A DNA stretch of 64,000 bases from Saccharomycopsis fibuligera x Saccharomycopsis cf. fibuligera (lineage: Eukaryota > Ascomycota > Saccharomycetes > Ascoideales > Saccharomycopsidaceae), in contig CP012812.1 of the NCBI GenBank assembly GCA_001936135.1, positions 1,798,001 through 1,862,000 of the forward strand, read 5' to 3'. This document shows positions 22,643-32,228 of this stretch, in pieces. A program made the position numbers and the translations under genes. Position 1 is the first letter of the stretch. Every line of letters begins with the position of its first letter. A model generated the notes under the pieces. The model was not told where the DNA came from. It did no database searches and was given only the letters and a program-made list of their open reading frames with translations.

Positions 22643-22990
22643 GCTGATTGAGTGGGGAGAGAATCTTTGAGCTTCTTAAGCAATTCTCGATAGTAGTTAG
22701 GACATCAGATATAGCGTTGCGCTTTTCTCTGCGTATCTGGTTCTGGCATGTTCAAAATGGCATCAATCTTCCGAGGACTTCCTACAATACCGGCTTTCAG
22801 AATCACGTTCGCCAAGAATTCTACCTGTTCTTCTAAAAACCAACATTTTTGTGTTTTAATTGCTAATTGATTTTTGGCTCAAACTCACCAACGGCTTGAA
22901 CCATCTGTTTCAAAGCATGGTATTTCGACTTGTCAAGTTCTTTTGGGGCAGAAATGGGATTTTGGGATTCCAGTGTATGAGGCTCCGCTT

Positions 22991-23500
22991 CTACCTAGTA
23001 AAGTTCCATTTTCTCGTGGTTTTTAACTTCATTGCGCAATTCTTGGACCAGAATAAGGTTAATTTGCACTGCTTCAGAACTTGATCCTTCATGAGGGTGT
23101 ATAGCATTATTTGAACCCAGGATAGACCAAACGCCGTTTCTACAAGCAAGCTCGCATGTTGTTTGATGAACGGAAGGCCAAAGATCATAGGACGATTCGA
23201 CACAGGAAGGACATAGGCTGAAGTACTTTTTGTTTTTCCTCCAATCTCCACATCCAAAGAACAACAGTCCGTGAGTAGCTGTTGTTCTTTATTGACTGCG
23301 ACAGACACACTAGCCTTTTCAGGAGTAAAAACAGGACAACGGTTGGCTTGTACTACTTCCTTGCTGACAAAATCGGCACTAGCACCAGTATCGAATAAAG
23401 AGTCAACTTGTACATCATTAACCATGACTTGTACATGAGCAGGGTGTAATATCGCAGGGTAATTAGTTTTGTTGAGAGTAGCGATTCCTCGCGCTAACAT
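22991..23500 (-). pseudogene. element A protease region, inverted copy (fossil)
   Basis: The translation is identical to 6,344-6,853, with the retropepsin motif FDTGASADFV. Confidence 0.8.
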
Positions 23501-24194
23501 CCAAATTGGAGTTTTCTAGGGTAAGGTGGTCAAGATCCATTTTCTCCGGTCCAGACTGGTTTGAAAATGGTCTGCTATTTCCCGGGTTGGGAGAATTTCT
23601 GTTGTTAAAGTGCGATTTGTTAAAACGGTTATTGTTGTAACTTTTTGCGTATCTGCTAGTGTGGTTGGAAAACCCAGCACTATACGATGGTTTAGAATTG
23701 TTAGATTTCTTGTGATTTCTATTGAAAGTTGATTGTCCATGCATAACAGGTTGCATAGTGGCAGCGATACGGGTTGCCGATGTTTGAACCCAATTGAGAG
23801 AGACAGGAAGCTGTTGTTGGAGAAAGGAGTCTCTCATGATGCTAACATGAACTCTAAGGTTCTCGTCTAAACCATTGATAAAGAAATCCATTAAAGTGGA
23901 TTCACCAGTGTCATAGGCTGAAGCCAAATAGTTAAATCTGGTAATATAATCTTCGATAGAACCAGATTGTCTTAAAGAAGAAAGTTGTTTGTTTAAGGAG
24001 GCTGTGTTATATGATTGTCCAAAACGTTCAGAAAAAGCTCTCCAGAATTCGTCGACATCGATCTCGTTAATGGTTTCCCGAGAAGTTAAGAAGTTGACTG
24101 CCCAAGTACCAGCGACATCACGTAAGCAACCAATAATAGCTCTAAGCTGTTGATCGGAAGTGTAATAGCCTTTGCTAAAACAGTATGTAAACAT
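23463..24194 (-). pseudogene. element A Gag region, inverted copy (fossil)
   Basis: A 243-residue stretch of gypsy-type Gag with W-x-x-F-S-E-R-F and the Asn/Ser-rich basic tail. It differs from the left copy at a handful of residues, more than any other part of the arms. Confidence 0.8.
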
Positions 24195-24335
24195 AAAAGC
24201 TCGAAAACGTTGAAGAGCGGCTAATGAAAAAATTTTTTCTGTAAAAATTGGGGTCAGCCTCTCTCCCCTAGCACCAAAAGCGCTACCAATTGTAAGAGAT
24301 GGGGTTGTAGGGTCTAAATTAAGACGTGAGAAGCT

Positions 24336-24554
24336 TTAAGGATACATAGTTATTTTCTAGGCTCGACTAGGAAGAGAGATAAGACTCAAGATAAAGTAAA
24401 GGAGATAAGTATATTTTAATAAAAGGAAGATGACTTTGCTTACTGTTATCTATACAGAATACATAATAATAATAAAGACAAACTTAGCTACTTACATAGT
24501 TATTGTTAGGAGCTTGTTCTCTAGGACGTACCGTTACCTACGAGCTACCGTTAC
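24336..24554 (-). repeat. 5' LTR of the inverted A copy
   Basis: The minus strand starts TGTAACGGTAGCTCG and runs to the Gag start. It is the most diverged of the A LTRs here, with about two units of the 17-bp repeat. It abuts the LINE tail at 24,555. Confidence 0.8.
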
Positions 24555-24882
24555 ATTTTGTTTTTCACACACAATATCGATTTATTATTTCTATATAAAC
24601 GATCGACAATATAAGCTCATAAACTTATCTATATAGTATATATAGTATAGTTCAGTTGTTATTATAGGGGAAACTTATACAAGTGAAAACCCCGTTAGTA
24701 TTAGTTAGACTTTAGCGGATTTTTGGGTTTGAAATAGATATAGGAGAGATTATAGTCTAGGATGGATGTTATATATATATATATTTTTTTGAGGGTTATT
24801 GCTTTGCTGTCGACAGTTAAAAAGAAAAAGGTCTCACTTCAATACCATGTTCCACTCACTAAGATAAACACTGATGTGTTAT

Positions 24883-27800
24883 CTAATTCATTACCGTGGT
24901 GATGTAGTAAACAAGACTAGAGATTAAAATAGTTTTCCAATCAAAGTCCTTATCTTTCCGTGGGCGGGAATATTTCTTTTGAAATATCAAGTAGTTGTCG
25001 ACCTGGATTAATTTTCGTCTATCACTGGATGGAAGGACGAGGCTGTCCCAGCTCAATTCCTTGTTTATATGTAACGTTTTCCATAACGCTTGTGCTACTG
25101 GACATCTAACCAAAAATTGCTCCATTTGTTTGTTTAGCATTTGCCAGAGTGTTTGACACTCTTTATTAGTGACTTGCTTGAGACGTGCCAACTGGTTTGA
25201 GAATAGTACTTCATCTTTCTTCTCGAGCACTTGTGCACTACCGTTCCGGGACTTGAAGTCAAAGACTTCTTTTGTTATGAACGTTTTTTATAAAAAAAAC
25301 GGTACACCGAGCTCCACTGCTTCTGCTATATATGATGTGCGCTGAAGCCCAAGGATACCAGGATTGTGCTTGTTGGGGACTACTTGTTTCCACAGAGCTA
25401 TTATGTTTGCTTCTGCGGCTGTCAATGTGAAGCACTGTTCTGGGTTCTGAGCCAGTATAGATTGCCCTTGGCCTTTGCCTCCGTCAACTGTATCGAGAAC
25501 ATCTCTCCATCAGAATTGAGTGTCAATATGTCCTGGTTTACGTTCGAGCTCATAGCGTATTTTAAAAAAGTGATCTAGAAGAAGTTGTAGCTTCGCTTTG
25601 AAGAGCTTCTAGTATGGGTCGCTTTTATCTAGAAACAAGTTTTGCGCAATCTGTGCTTTTCTATACGTGAGCTGTGCTTTGAGGTCTATCGTACCATAAC
25701 CCCCTTTATGTCTATGTGTCTTAAGTGTCTCGAGGGAGACATTCGTGGCGTTTAGACATTGTTTGAAAGCCATCTCGATTGCATTTAATTGTTTGTCAGT
25801 GAGATTTTGATGAATCTCCTTGTAGTAGAATTTTGAACAGATAAATGTATTATAGGCCATGACTTGACTAGACGGCGGCAAATGTTTGATGTTAAAAATG
25901 TTAAACTTTGCGTACATTGTTTGTATCAAGTTTTTTGGCCATCCTGGTTCGGAATTTTAATCCCGAGAGAGGTTAGTTTATAATCTTCCTTTACACGCTC
26001 AATCGGAATGTGAAAAAGCTGCATTTCAGTTTTTGCTGTATCCGTGGCGTATGGGCAAACGAGTATTTCTGATTCATCATAGTTCAAACTCCTTCCCGTT
26101 ATCGAGCAGAATTCTTGGATCGTATGCCTTGTAGTTTTCTCTCAACATTCCGTAGAAGGGGCTCAACTGCCAATACGAAAAGCGATGGGCTGATTGGGTT
26201 TCCTTGTAAGGTACCTTGGTTCAAGGGAAAGAGCGGGCCTGTCTTATTGCTCAGGTGAATGCATCCGATTGTACTTTCTAGTATCAGCATTATTGTGGAT
26301 GTGAAACCTTCGGTACCAAAGTTGAGATGTTTTAATAAGCATTCAAGGTATGTGTGGGACACATTATCGAAAGCCTTCTGAAAATCCAAAAGAAGTATGC
26401 GCAAGTTGTCGTGTTTGGCGAAATAGTGCTTTTGATTTGGTGGTGTCTTCATGCTCGCGAGAATCTCACTGAACATTCTTATGTTAGTATAAGATTGGCG
26501 GTTCGGTATGAAACCCAGCTGATTTTTGCCTGTAAGCTTTTCTAACACTGTTAGTAAACGATTATTGAAAACTATGCTTAGTAGTCGTAGATTGGCATTG
26601 ATAATGGCTATTGGTCTATAATTTTTTTTAATGTCTCTCTTATCTTCCCGCGGCTTTGTAATGATATTAAAAAGAACTGTTCTGTAACTGTAAGGAAGTG
26701 AGCCTGTTTTGAAGATAGTGTTGAATTCAGCTAAGAGGCGGCCTTTCAACTGTGGATATAGTTTGGAATAAAACTTGTACGGAAATCCATCAATTCCTGG
26801 CACCGAATTCTTATTGGAATCCTTGATGGCAATCAGGAGTTCTTCTTCAGTTATATTCTTATTCGAATTTATCTTTTGTGTATCCGATATGTGAATGTTA
26901 GGAATGCTATCTTGCAAATATCTATCAATGACTTGAATATCCTTCGTGCCTTTGGTAGAGAGATGTATAGAAGTCTGAGGCATGGTCTATGATCTCGCGT
27001 GTTTGTATTAACTGATTGCCGTCTTTGTCAATAGGTAATCCTATCTTTTTATTTTCTTGGAAGGGTTTAAAAATTTCGTTTATGTGATCGTAGTAGTTGG
27101 CAGTTTCAAGGTTTATTTTCTCAGATTCCGGTATGCATTTCTCAAGATGCTTTATCAGCTGCAAATGGTTTCAAACAAAAATGATTATTTCGCTTGTTGG
27201 TGTGAGTGAGGCTGGGATATGAAGTTGTGATATACTGTGTAACATTTTATCGGTAAGTCTGAACCGAGTTGGGAGCTCAGTCAGGGGACGGACAAGTTTT
27301 AAAACAAGCAATTCATGGAAAGATCCTTTCAAATGGTTCTTCTGTAGCATCCAGAGACGAACTTTGTCGTGTCTAATCAATTCATTACTGACATAGAGTC
27401 TATCAAGCCTTCTATTGCTTTCCTCATGTCCGTTAGTAGCTCTGTTAGTGATAGATTTTTTATGTTATGTAGGCTGCGTTGGCGGTAAACATCTGTCAAA
27501 TTGTTGTTGTCGATGAGTGATCACAATGAGTTTCGTATTTGTTTGGTGTCTTTAGTGTCTGGAGCATTTTGAATACGGGTACCCATTTCTTGCATATCCA
27601 CGACATTGTTAAAGCCACCCGCGAAAATGATATAGAGATGTGCGTTTGGATACTGTTTTCTAAAAGTTCTTTGGTAATCTTGTAGTGCATTGCTAATGGC
27701 GTTTTGAAGAAACACTTGTGCTCTTTTTTCTCACCGGTGGGATTGTATATATTTATGATCCAGTAGTATATTTTTGGTGTTACTTCTATAATAATGTCTG

Positions 27801-28074
27801 TTTTGTGCTTGGACTTAGATGCCGGACATAAAACGTCAATTATATTTGTTTTCAGTATTTTTATCTTCTTTGTGATGAGTATACTTGTTCGTGGATTTGA
27901 AGCTTTGTTAGTGGTGAGCTGTTTGTCAGGATTTAAGTGGTGATACTTTTCACCTTTCCTGACTCCTTGCAAGAGTATGATATCATATTTTTTAAGTATA
28001 CTCGGGAGCGGATCGTTCTGTAAGAGAGTGTTTTGTATATTTTGTGTAAGTATTTTCAATTCAGGCATAATCAT
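24883..28074 (-). pseudogene. LINE ORF2 (endonuclease and reverse transcriptase), decayed
   Basis: Endonuclease at 27,496-28,074: opens MIMPELKILTQNIQ (the N of QN is the usual first catalytic residue), then IILLQGVRKG where most endonucleases have E, and INIYNPTGEK. Reverse transcriptase at 26,099-26,983: SVPGIDGFPYKFY, YRPIAIINAN, LLLDFQKAFDNVSH (catalytic Asp) and GTLQGNPISPSLF. The following FADD/YADD box is not seen in this frame, which ends just past that point. C-terminal pieces lie at 25,609-25,929 and 24,883-25,230. It is broken at several points. The ORF2 ATG overlaps the ORF1 stop codon as ATGA. Confidence 0.88.
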
Positions 28075-30107
28075 GAGTGTCCAGGGGAAGTGGAGAGCTG
28101 AGTCTCAGTCATGGGATCATCTTCGGTCGAATTTGGGAGATTTGTGATGGACTCATTGTCAATTGTGATTTCGTCATAAATGATCTCGTCATCATTGACG
28201 AAATCAATGACAGGAAGTGGTCCATTAAGCTTACTCTGAGGGTGATGGACTGGTGAGAGAGAAGAAGAATTCTCTAAGTCAATCTCATCAATGTCAATAT
28301 CCTCCTGGCTACCTAGCAGTGGGCTGTCCTCGTTTGGGAGACGCGAGTTCCTGTTCAGATTTGCTTTAATTCTCGGGGAGGATGGGGTAGGATTGTTGGC
28401 CTGATCCAAAGAGGGAAACTGAGATAAGGCCAAGTTGGTTGGAGTAGATGGAGGTTGTGGAGTACGAGGAGAGGAATGGGAACGAAGGATTCTAGTCTGC
28501 TGAGGAGTTGCAGGTGGAGTTTGGAAAGAGTCTGGGGTTTGATGTGGTGTTTTTTTTGTTGGGGTTGCCGTAGCATGAAGGATAGTAGCCTGTGCTACTA
28601 TAGAGTCAGAGGTACTGGTGGTGAAAGTGCCTTCATCATCATTAATATTCTCTGGTTGTGAGTTAGTGGCTTTAGCAACTTGCCTTCTTGCTCTTTTTTT
28701 GGGGAGGGTTTGTTATATGATTTCTTTGAGGGTTTAGGTGCAGTAAAAACGACACTCTGTGGCACCTCGTGTTGTGTGTTAACCTCGTCCTCAGTTGACA
28801 AATCGACTGAGTCACCGTCTTCAAGAGCTTGAAATGGGTTTGTTGGTTTAGCTATCTGTTTTGGGTTGTCGATGGTGTGGTCTGGTTTATTGGTGTTTCT
28901 AACTCTTTAACGTTTGCGGCCTTTAGGGTCATTGCGCTGCCATTAGTTTTAAGTAACAGTAGTTGGTTTATTGGTTCTAGCAGTAATGGCGGTTGTGTGT
29001 GGTTGGTTTGCAGTAGAGATGTGGTGCTGGTACTTCTCTTGGGCCTTGGTTAACTTCTTGTTATAATAGCAAACAAAAGCTATATGATTTTCTTTTTTGC
29101 AAATAACAAATCGAGCCTCGGTACAAGACTAGCGAGCATGAAAATTTGAACCACATGCCGTGCAATGTATGTGACGATTGATAAGAGGTGTTTGGAGAAT
29201 CTCACAGTTGATTATTGGGACTGATTGATTTGGAGAAAGATATAAATATGCATAATGTTTATCTACGTTGATGTCGGCAACTTCAGGATTTGGGTAGCTT
29301 CTCGGTTTGATTTCTTTTGTAAGGGTGACGTATTCCTGTTTGATTTCAAGATCACGGAGCTTGTGTAATAAACTTTCTTTGGCAGAAACCGCTTGGAAAT
29401 ATTTAATCTGGAATTCCATGAGATGAGGGACCATATTTTCATTTGACATTGACATGAAGAGTTGTGGACGATATTCTTCTTGTGGTAGCTTTACAGCTAA
29501 GTGGCCTCTCAAAAATGTAAAGAAAATTTCTTTGGAATTGTGGAAGAATGGCTTATAAAGTGGACCGCTATAAAAAATAGGTTGTTTAATCACAATACGC
29601 TCGTTTCTGATTATGATGTGAGGTTCGATAGTTTCACAAGTCTTTTTCAAAAAAGAATGAGGATACATCTCGCATCGTACTAGCATACTTTCCAAGTGTG
29701 GTTTGTGCCAACATTTTAATAAATTTACCGATAGAGGCTGTATGTGTTGCTAAAGAGGATTGTTGGAAGACAGCCCATGGAATGTCCACAGTTGCGAAAA
29801 CGTCATTCTCTTGAGAACAGTTGATGATGAAGTCAATATAGTCTTTTTGCAGGAGGTCAGTGGTTTTAAACCGGAGGCCCTCATTCTGGAGCTGAATCAG
29901 GTGGAGGCGTTTCTTTAGTTGAGTCAGGTGAGGCAGATGAGGCCGATAAGGTGGATGAAGCAGTCGAAACAGTTGAATCAGCGGTATTCGCTGGGCGTGG
30001 GACATTTTCATTTTGTTGGTGGGTTTGAGTAATGTTTGAAGGATCTGAGGTAGAAGGGACAGTTCGCAAAATAGAGCTAGTGTCATTGGGGGAGGCAGGT
30101 GGGACAA
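28071..30107 (-). pseudogene. LINE ORF1, second copy, decayed
   Basis: Inverted copy of the ORF1 region at 15,499-17,046, with the same zinc-knuckle remnant (HIHCTACGSNFHA) and the same interrupting stop. This copy continues through an extra proline/serine-rich stretch and a final acidic segment (28,071-28,433) ending in SPGHS. The last stop codon, TGA, overlaps the ORF2 start codon. Confidence 0.8.
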
Positions 30108-30598
30108 AGGAAACAGAGCGAGTATTATGTTTTTTTTGGTTTTTATTGTGATTAACTGAAGAATGTGAAAAAATGTTTTTTAGGATTGTTGGATTTTGTT
30201 GGATTTTTTTTTGATTTTTGGAGTTTCAAGGTTTTTTAAGTTTATGTTAGTAGTTTTTGAAATTGAAACAGAGAGATTAGACAAAGCAGATGGTAATGGA
30301 GGATCAACAGGTTCTGGTGCATGTTCGGGAGGTGCACCACATTGGATCCGCGCCTTTTTTGCTCAGTAAGTCATTAGGTAAGACGGATGAAAAATCCTCA
30401 ATTTGAGATTTAGAATTGGAAATAGGGTGGGTTGATGGTAGAGATATGGAGTTTTCAATGGTAAAAGGCTCAGCTTGAACGTAAGGTTCTTCATCTTTTT
30501 GGGTTTCAAATTATTCAGGGGAATGGTTCAATAGTTGGCTGGTACTTTGAGCCAGTCCGGGGGACGGATCTTGGTGAACAGCGGCTTCAGTATCCGGA
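28560..30598 (-). repeat. right member of the inverted LINE ORF1 pair
   Basis: Minus-strand partner of 15,008-17,046 with coordinate sums of 45,606 throughout. The match ends at the LTR B junction on one side and at an A-run of differing length near 28,556 on the other. Confidence 0.92.
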
Positions 30599-30601
30599 GA
30601 A

Positions 30602-30640
30602 CCTCTAAACGTGTATTGTTATAGTTATTGTCGTTGTCCA
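30602..30640 (-). repeat. LTR B fragment (inner part)
   Basis: The minus strand reads GACAACGACAATAACTATAA, matching the inner part of LTR B. It is joined to the 5'-truncated LINE on one side and to solo LTR C on the other. Confidence 0.75.
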
Positions 30641-31049
30641 TGTGTCAGAGTATAGTGACTAGATCTACTACCCATACCTGAGGTTGTCTCCTCTGAGTAG
30701 CACTGGTTAGATCAGTCTCTCATCTAGTGGTGAAGGATAGCCACTTACTGAAGTACTAGTTTTTCGATGTAACTTAGTTAGTAATGAAATTGGACTTATA
30801 TTCCTTGCTTTTATTATAAACTATATCACTAAATAAAAACATTCTGTTTTTCCAGAATATATATAATAATTTCATTCCTCACCCATAATGCTCAGGTGAT
30901 GAAAAATTTTCCATCACATCTTTGATGTTGTTCTCCTTAGCAACTATGCGCGCGCCCAAATGTTCTCCGCCGCAAAAGGCAGTTTACCAAAAATAACTGA
31001 TTATACCAAATGAACGGTATGAAAGATGTTAATTGGTATAAATCCAACA
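30641..31049 (-). repeat. solo LTR, family C (Ty1-like)
   Basis: The minus strand starts TGTTGGATTTATACC and ends GACACA. It aligns along its length with the plus-strand LTR at 31,276-31,678. A near-palindrome of GTGATGG and CATCAC arms (30,896-30,917) lies inside. The TGTTGGA start and size resemble Ty1 delta LTRs. It replaces the middle of an LTR B. Confidence 0.8.
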
Positions 31050-31121
31050 CCTCTTATCTAGACGGATTGTGAACACAGGCTGATCAGGAATGCGACCCAA
31101 TAAAGGACATTGGTCGCAATA
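31050..31121 (-). repeat. LTR B fragment (outer end) beside tRNA-Lys
   Basis: The minus strand begins TATTGCGACC at 31,121 and continues through TGATCAG, TTCACAATCCGTCTAGATAA, as in LTR B. Its outer end is 13 bp from the 5' end of tRNA-Lys and points away from it. Confidence 0.8.
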
Positions 31122-31133
31122 AAACAAGAATTA

Positions 31134-31216
31134 GCCTCGCTAGCACAATCGGTAGTGCATTCGACTCTTATTGAGTGGTTATCGAAAGGTTGCGGGTTCG
31201 AGCCCCGCGTGGGGCT
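31134..31216 (+). tRNA. tRNA-Lys(CTT) with a 10-nt intron
   Basis: Acceptor stem GCCTCGC/GTGGGGC, D arm GCAC-AATCGGTA-GTGC, anticodon stem TTCGA/TCGAA and T arm GCGGG-TTCGAGC-CCCGC are all present, with discriminator T as in yeast tRNA-Lys(CUU). The anticodon loop is too long. Removing ten bases after the purine 3' of anticodon CTT (31,171-31,180) restores a seven-base loop, the normal site of nuclear tRNA introns. Confidence 0.92.
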
Positions 31217-31219
31217 AAA

Positions 31220-31227
31220 TTTTTTTT
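31220..31227 (+). terminator. Pol III terminator of tRNA-Lys
   Basis: A run of eight T begins four bases after the discriminator base. Confidence 0.85.
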
Positions 31228-31275
31228 GAGCTCTTTATCGTAGCATGTAGTGAGATTCTCGACAGTATCTGTTGC

Positions 31276-31678
31276 TGTTGGAATTATACCAAATATCAAT
31301 GTCCGTACTGTTCATCATGTATAATTATTATATTTAAATCAACTGCCTCTTGCCGCCCAGGACATTTGGATTTATGAATGCTTACTAAGGCAATCAATGT
31401 CAATGATGCGATGGAAAATATTCATCACATGACCATTTTGTGTAAGTAATGTTATAACTATATATAATTGGAAAAACAGAGTACTTCTATTTGGTAATAT
31501 AGTTTTTTAGTAAAAGCAAAGAAAATAAGCTTGATTTCTTTTCTGAACTAAGTTTCAATACGCAACTAAGATCTCACTAAGTGACTTTCCTTTACTACTA
31601 GAGGAAAGACCAATGTAACTAGTGCTGCTCAGAGGTAACGCCCTCAGGTATGAGTAGTAGATCTAGTCGCTAACAACA
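31276..31678 (+). repeat. solo LTR, family C, plus orientation
   Basis: It starts TGTTGGAATTATACC and ends CTAACAACA, with the same internal GATGGAAAATATTCATC near-palindrome and TATATAAT box as the copy at 30,641-31,049. It lies about 60 bp downstream of tRNA-Lys. No coding part follows. Confidence 0.8.
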
Positions 31679-32228
31679 ACTACAATAGGAAAATAAGATA
31701 ACGAAAATACTAACAAAACTAAGTTAATGAAAAAAAAAAAAGATCTAATAATAATAACAACAGACTCAGGATCAACAAGGCCCTATCTGATTATCATACA
31801 AATATTAACCAATTCTTCAGGATCGTATTTAGGGGTTGGACGGCAGGACCTGGCTTCATTAACTATAGTTATAAATAACGATAGTAACACAAACGTTGCT
31901 AAACTCTATATACACAACCTGACAATATGCTAAACAATAACAAAAGTTCCAGCAATATATCAAAATGTCCTAGACATTTACAGAGATTAAGTAGTAGCAT
32001 TGAGACGTCAGAGGCATGTGGAAGGGAACATCGTGCCTCACTTGTCATACTATATATATACCTATTAAACGGGTCCAAAGAACTCTTCGAATGTTAGTTC
32101 ACAGACCGTGTCCTCGTAATACTGCATTCTACAAAACTGATTCAAATTATTGACGTAAATTTAACATAAAAAAAGTGAGTTTATTTGTGCATACTTACTT
32201 CTATAAATTCACTTTGAATTTGGTCAGT
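31679..32228. other. spacer between the retroelement cluster and xylulokinase
   Basis: AT-rich sequence with a 12-A run near 31,728-31,739 and no open frame that resembles a protein. The start could be leftover leader of an LTR element. The right part is the 3' flank of the xylulokinase gene. Confidence 0.5.

Larger units (their letters stand above)
17789..24194 (-). repeat. right arm of the long inverted duplication
   Basis: Minus-strand copy of 5,650-12,055. The pair is symmetric about 14,922, with about 5.7 kb between the arms. Beyond about 24,150 the two sides still match as the same family but with clearly more differences. On the inner side, identity fades within about 20 bp before the LTR D junction. 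Confidence 0.95.
20474..24554 (-). mobile_element. inverted copy of gypsy element A (fossil)
   Basis: On the minus strand: the 5' LTR from 24,554, then Gag, protease, RNase H and integrase regions, the purine tract, and the 3' LTR from 20,693. The internal part matches the left copy without detected length change. The outer LTR and the first part of Gag are more diverged. The outer end touches the A-rich 3' tail of the LINE. It is broken in several places. Confidence 0.9.
24555..30601 (-). mobile_element. L1/Zorro-type LINE, near full length but decayed
   Basis: The minus strand carries ORF1 (decayed, about 28,071-30,107) and then ORF2 with an apurinic-type endonuclease, reverse transcriptase and a C-terminal region (24,883-28,074). 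It ends at an A-rich 3' tail next to LTR A. The 5' end is cut at 30,601, where it joins an LTR B fragment. Compared with the copy at 14,823 it lacks about 185 bp of leader and ORF1 start. Several stops and frame changes make it inactive. The family call rests on the LINE-type reverse transcriptase and on known Zorro elements of Candida. Confidence 0.9.

Noticed and set aside
5226-24554. Independent insertions of A and B at two places as the cause of the inverted arms
   Set aside because: The same B-in-A junction and shared decay in both arms require duplication of one nested block.
25360-25580. Possible tRNA T-loop (GTTCGAGCTC near 25,540)
   Set aside because: No acceptor or anticodon stem can be drawn around it; it lies in LINE ORF2.
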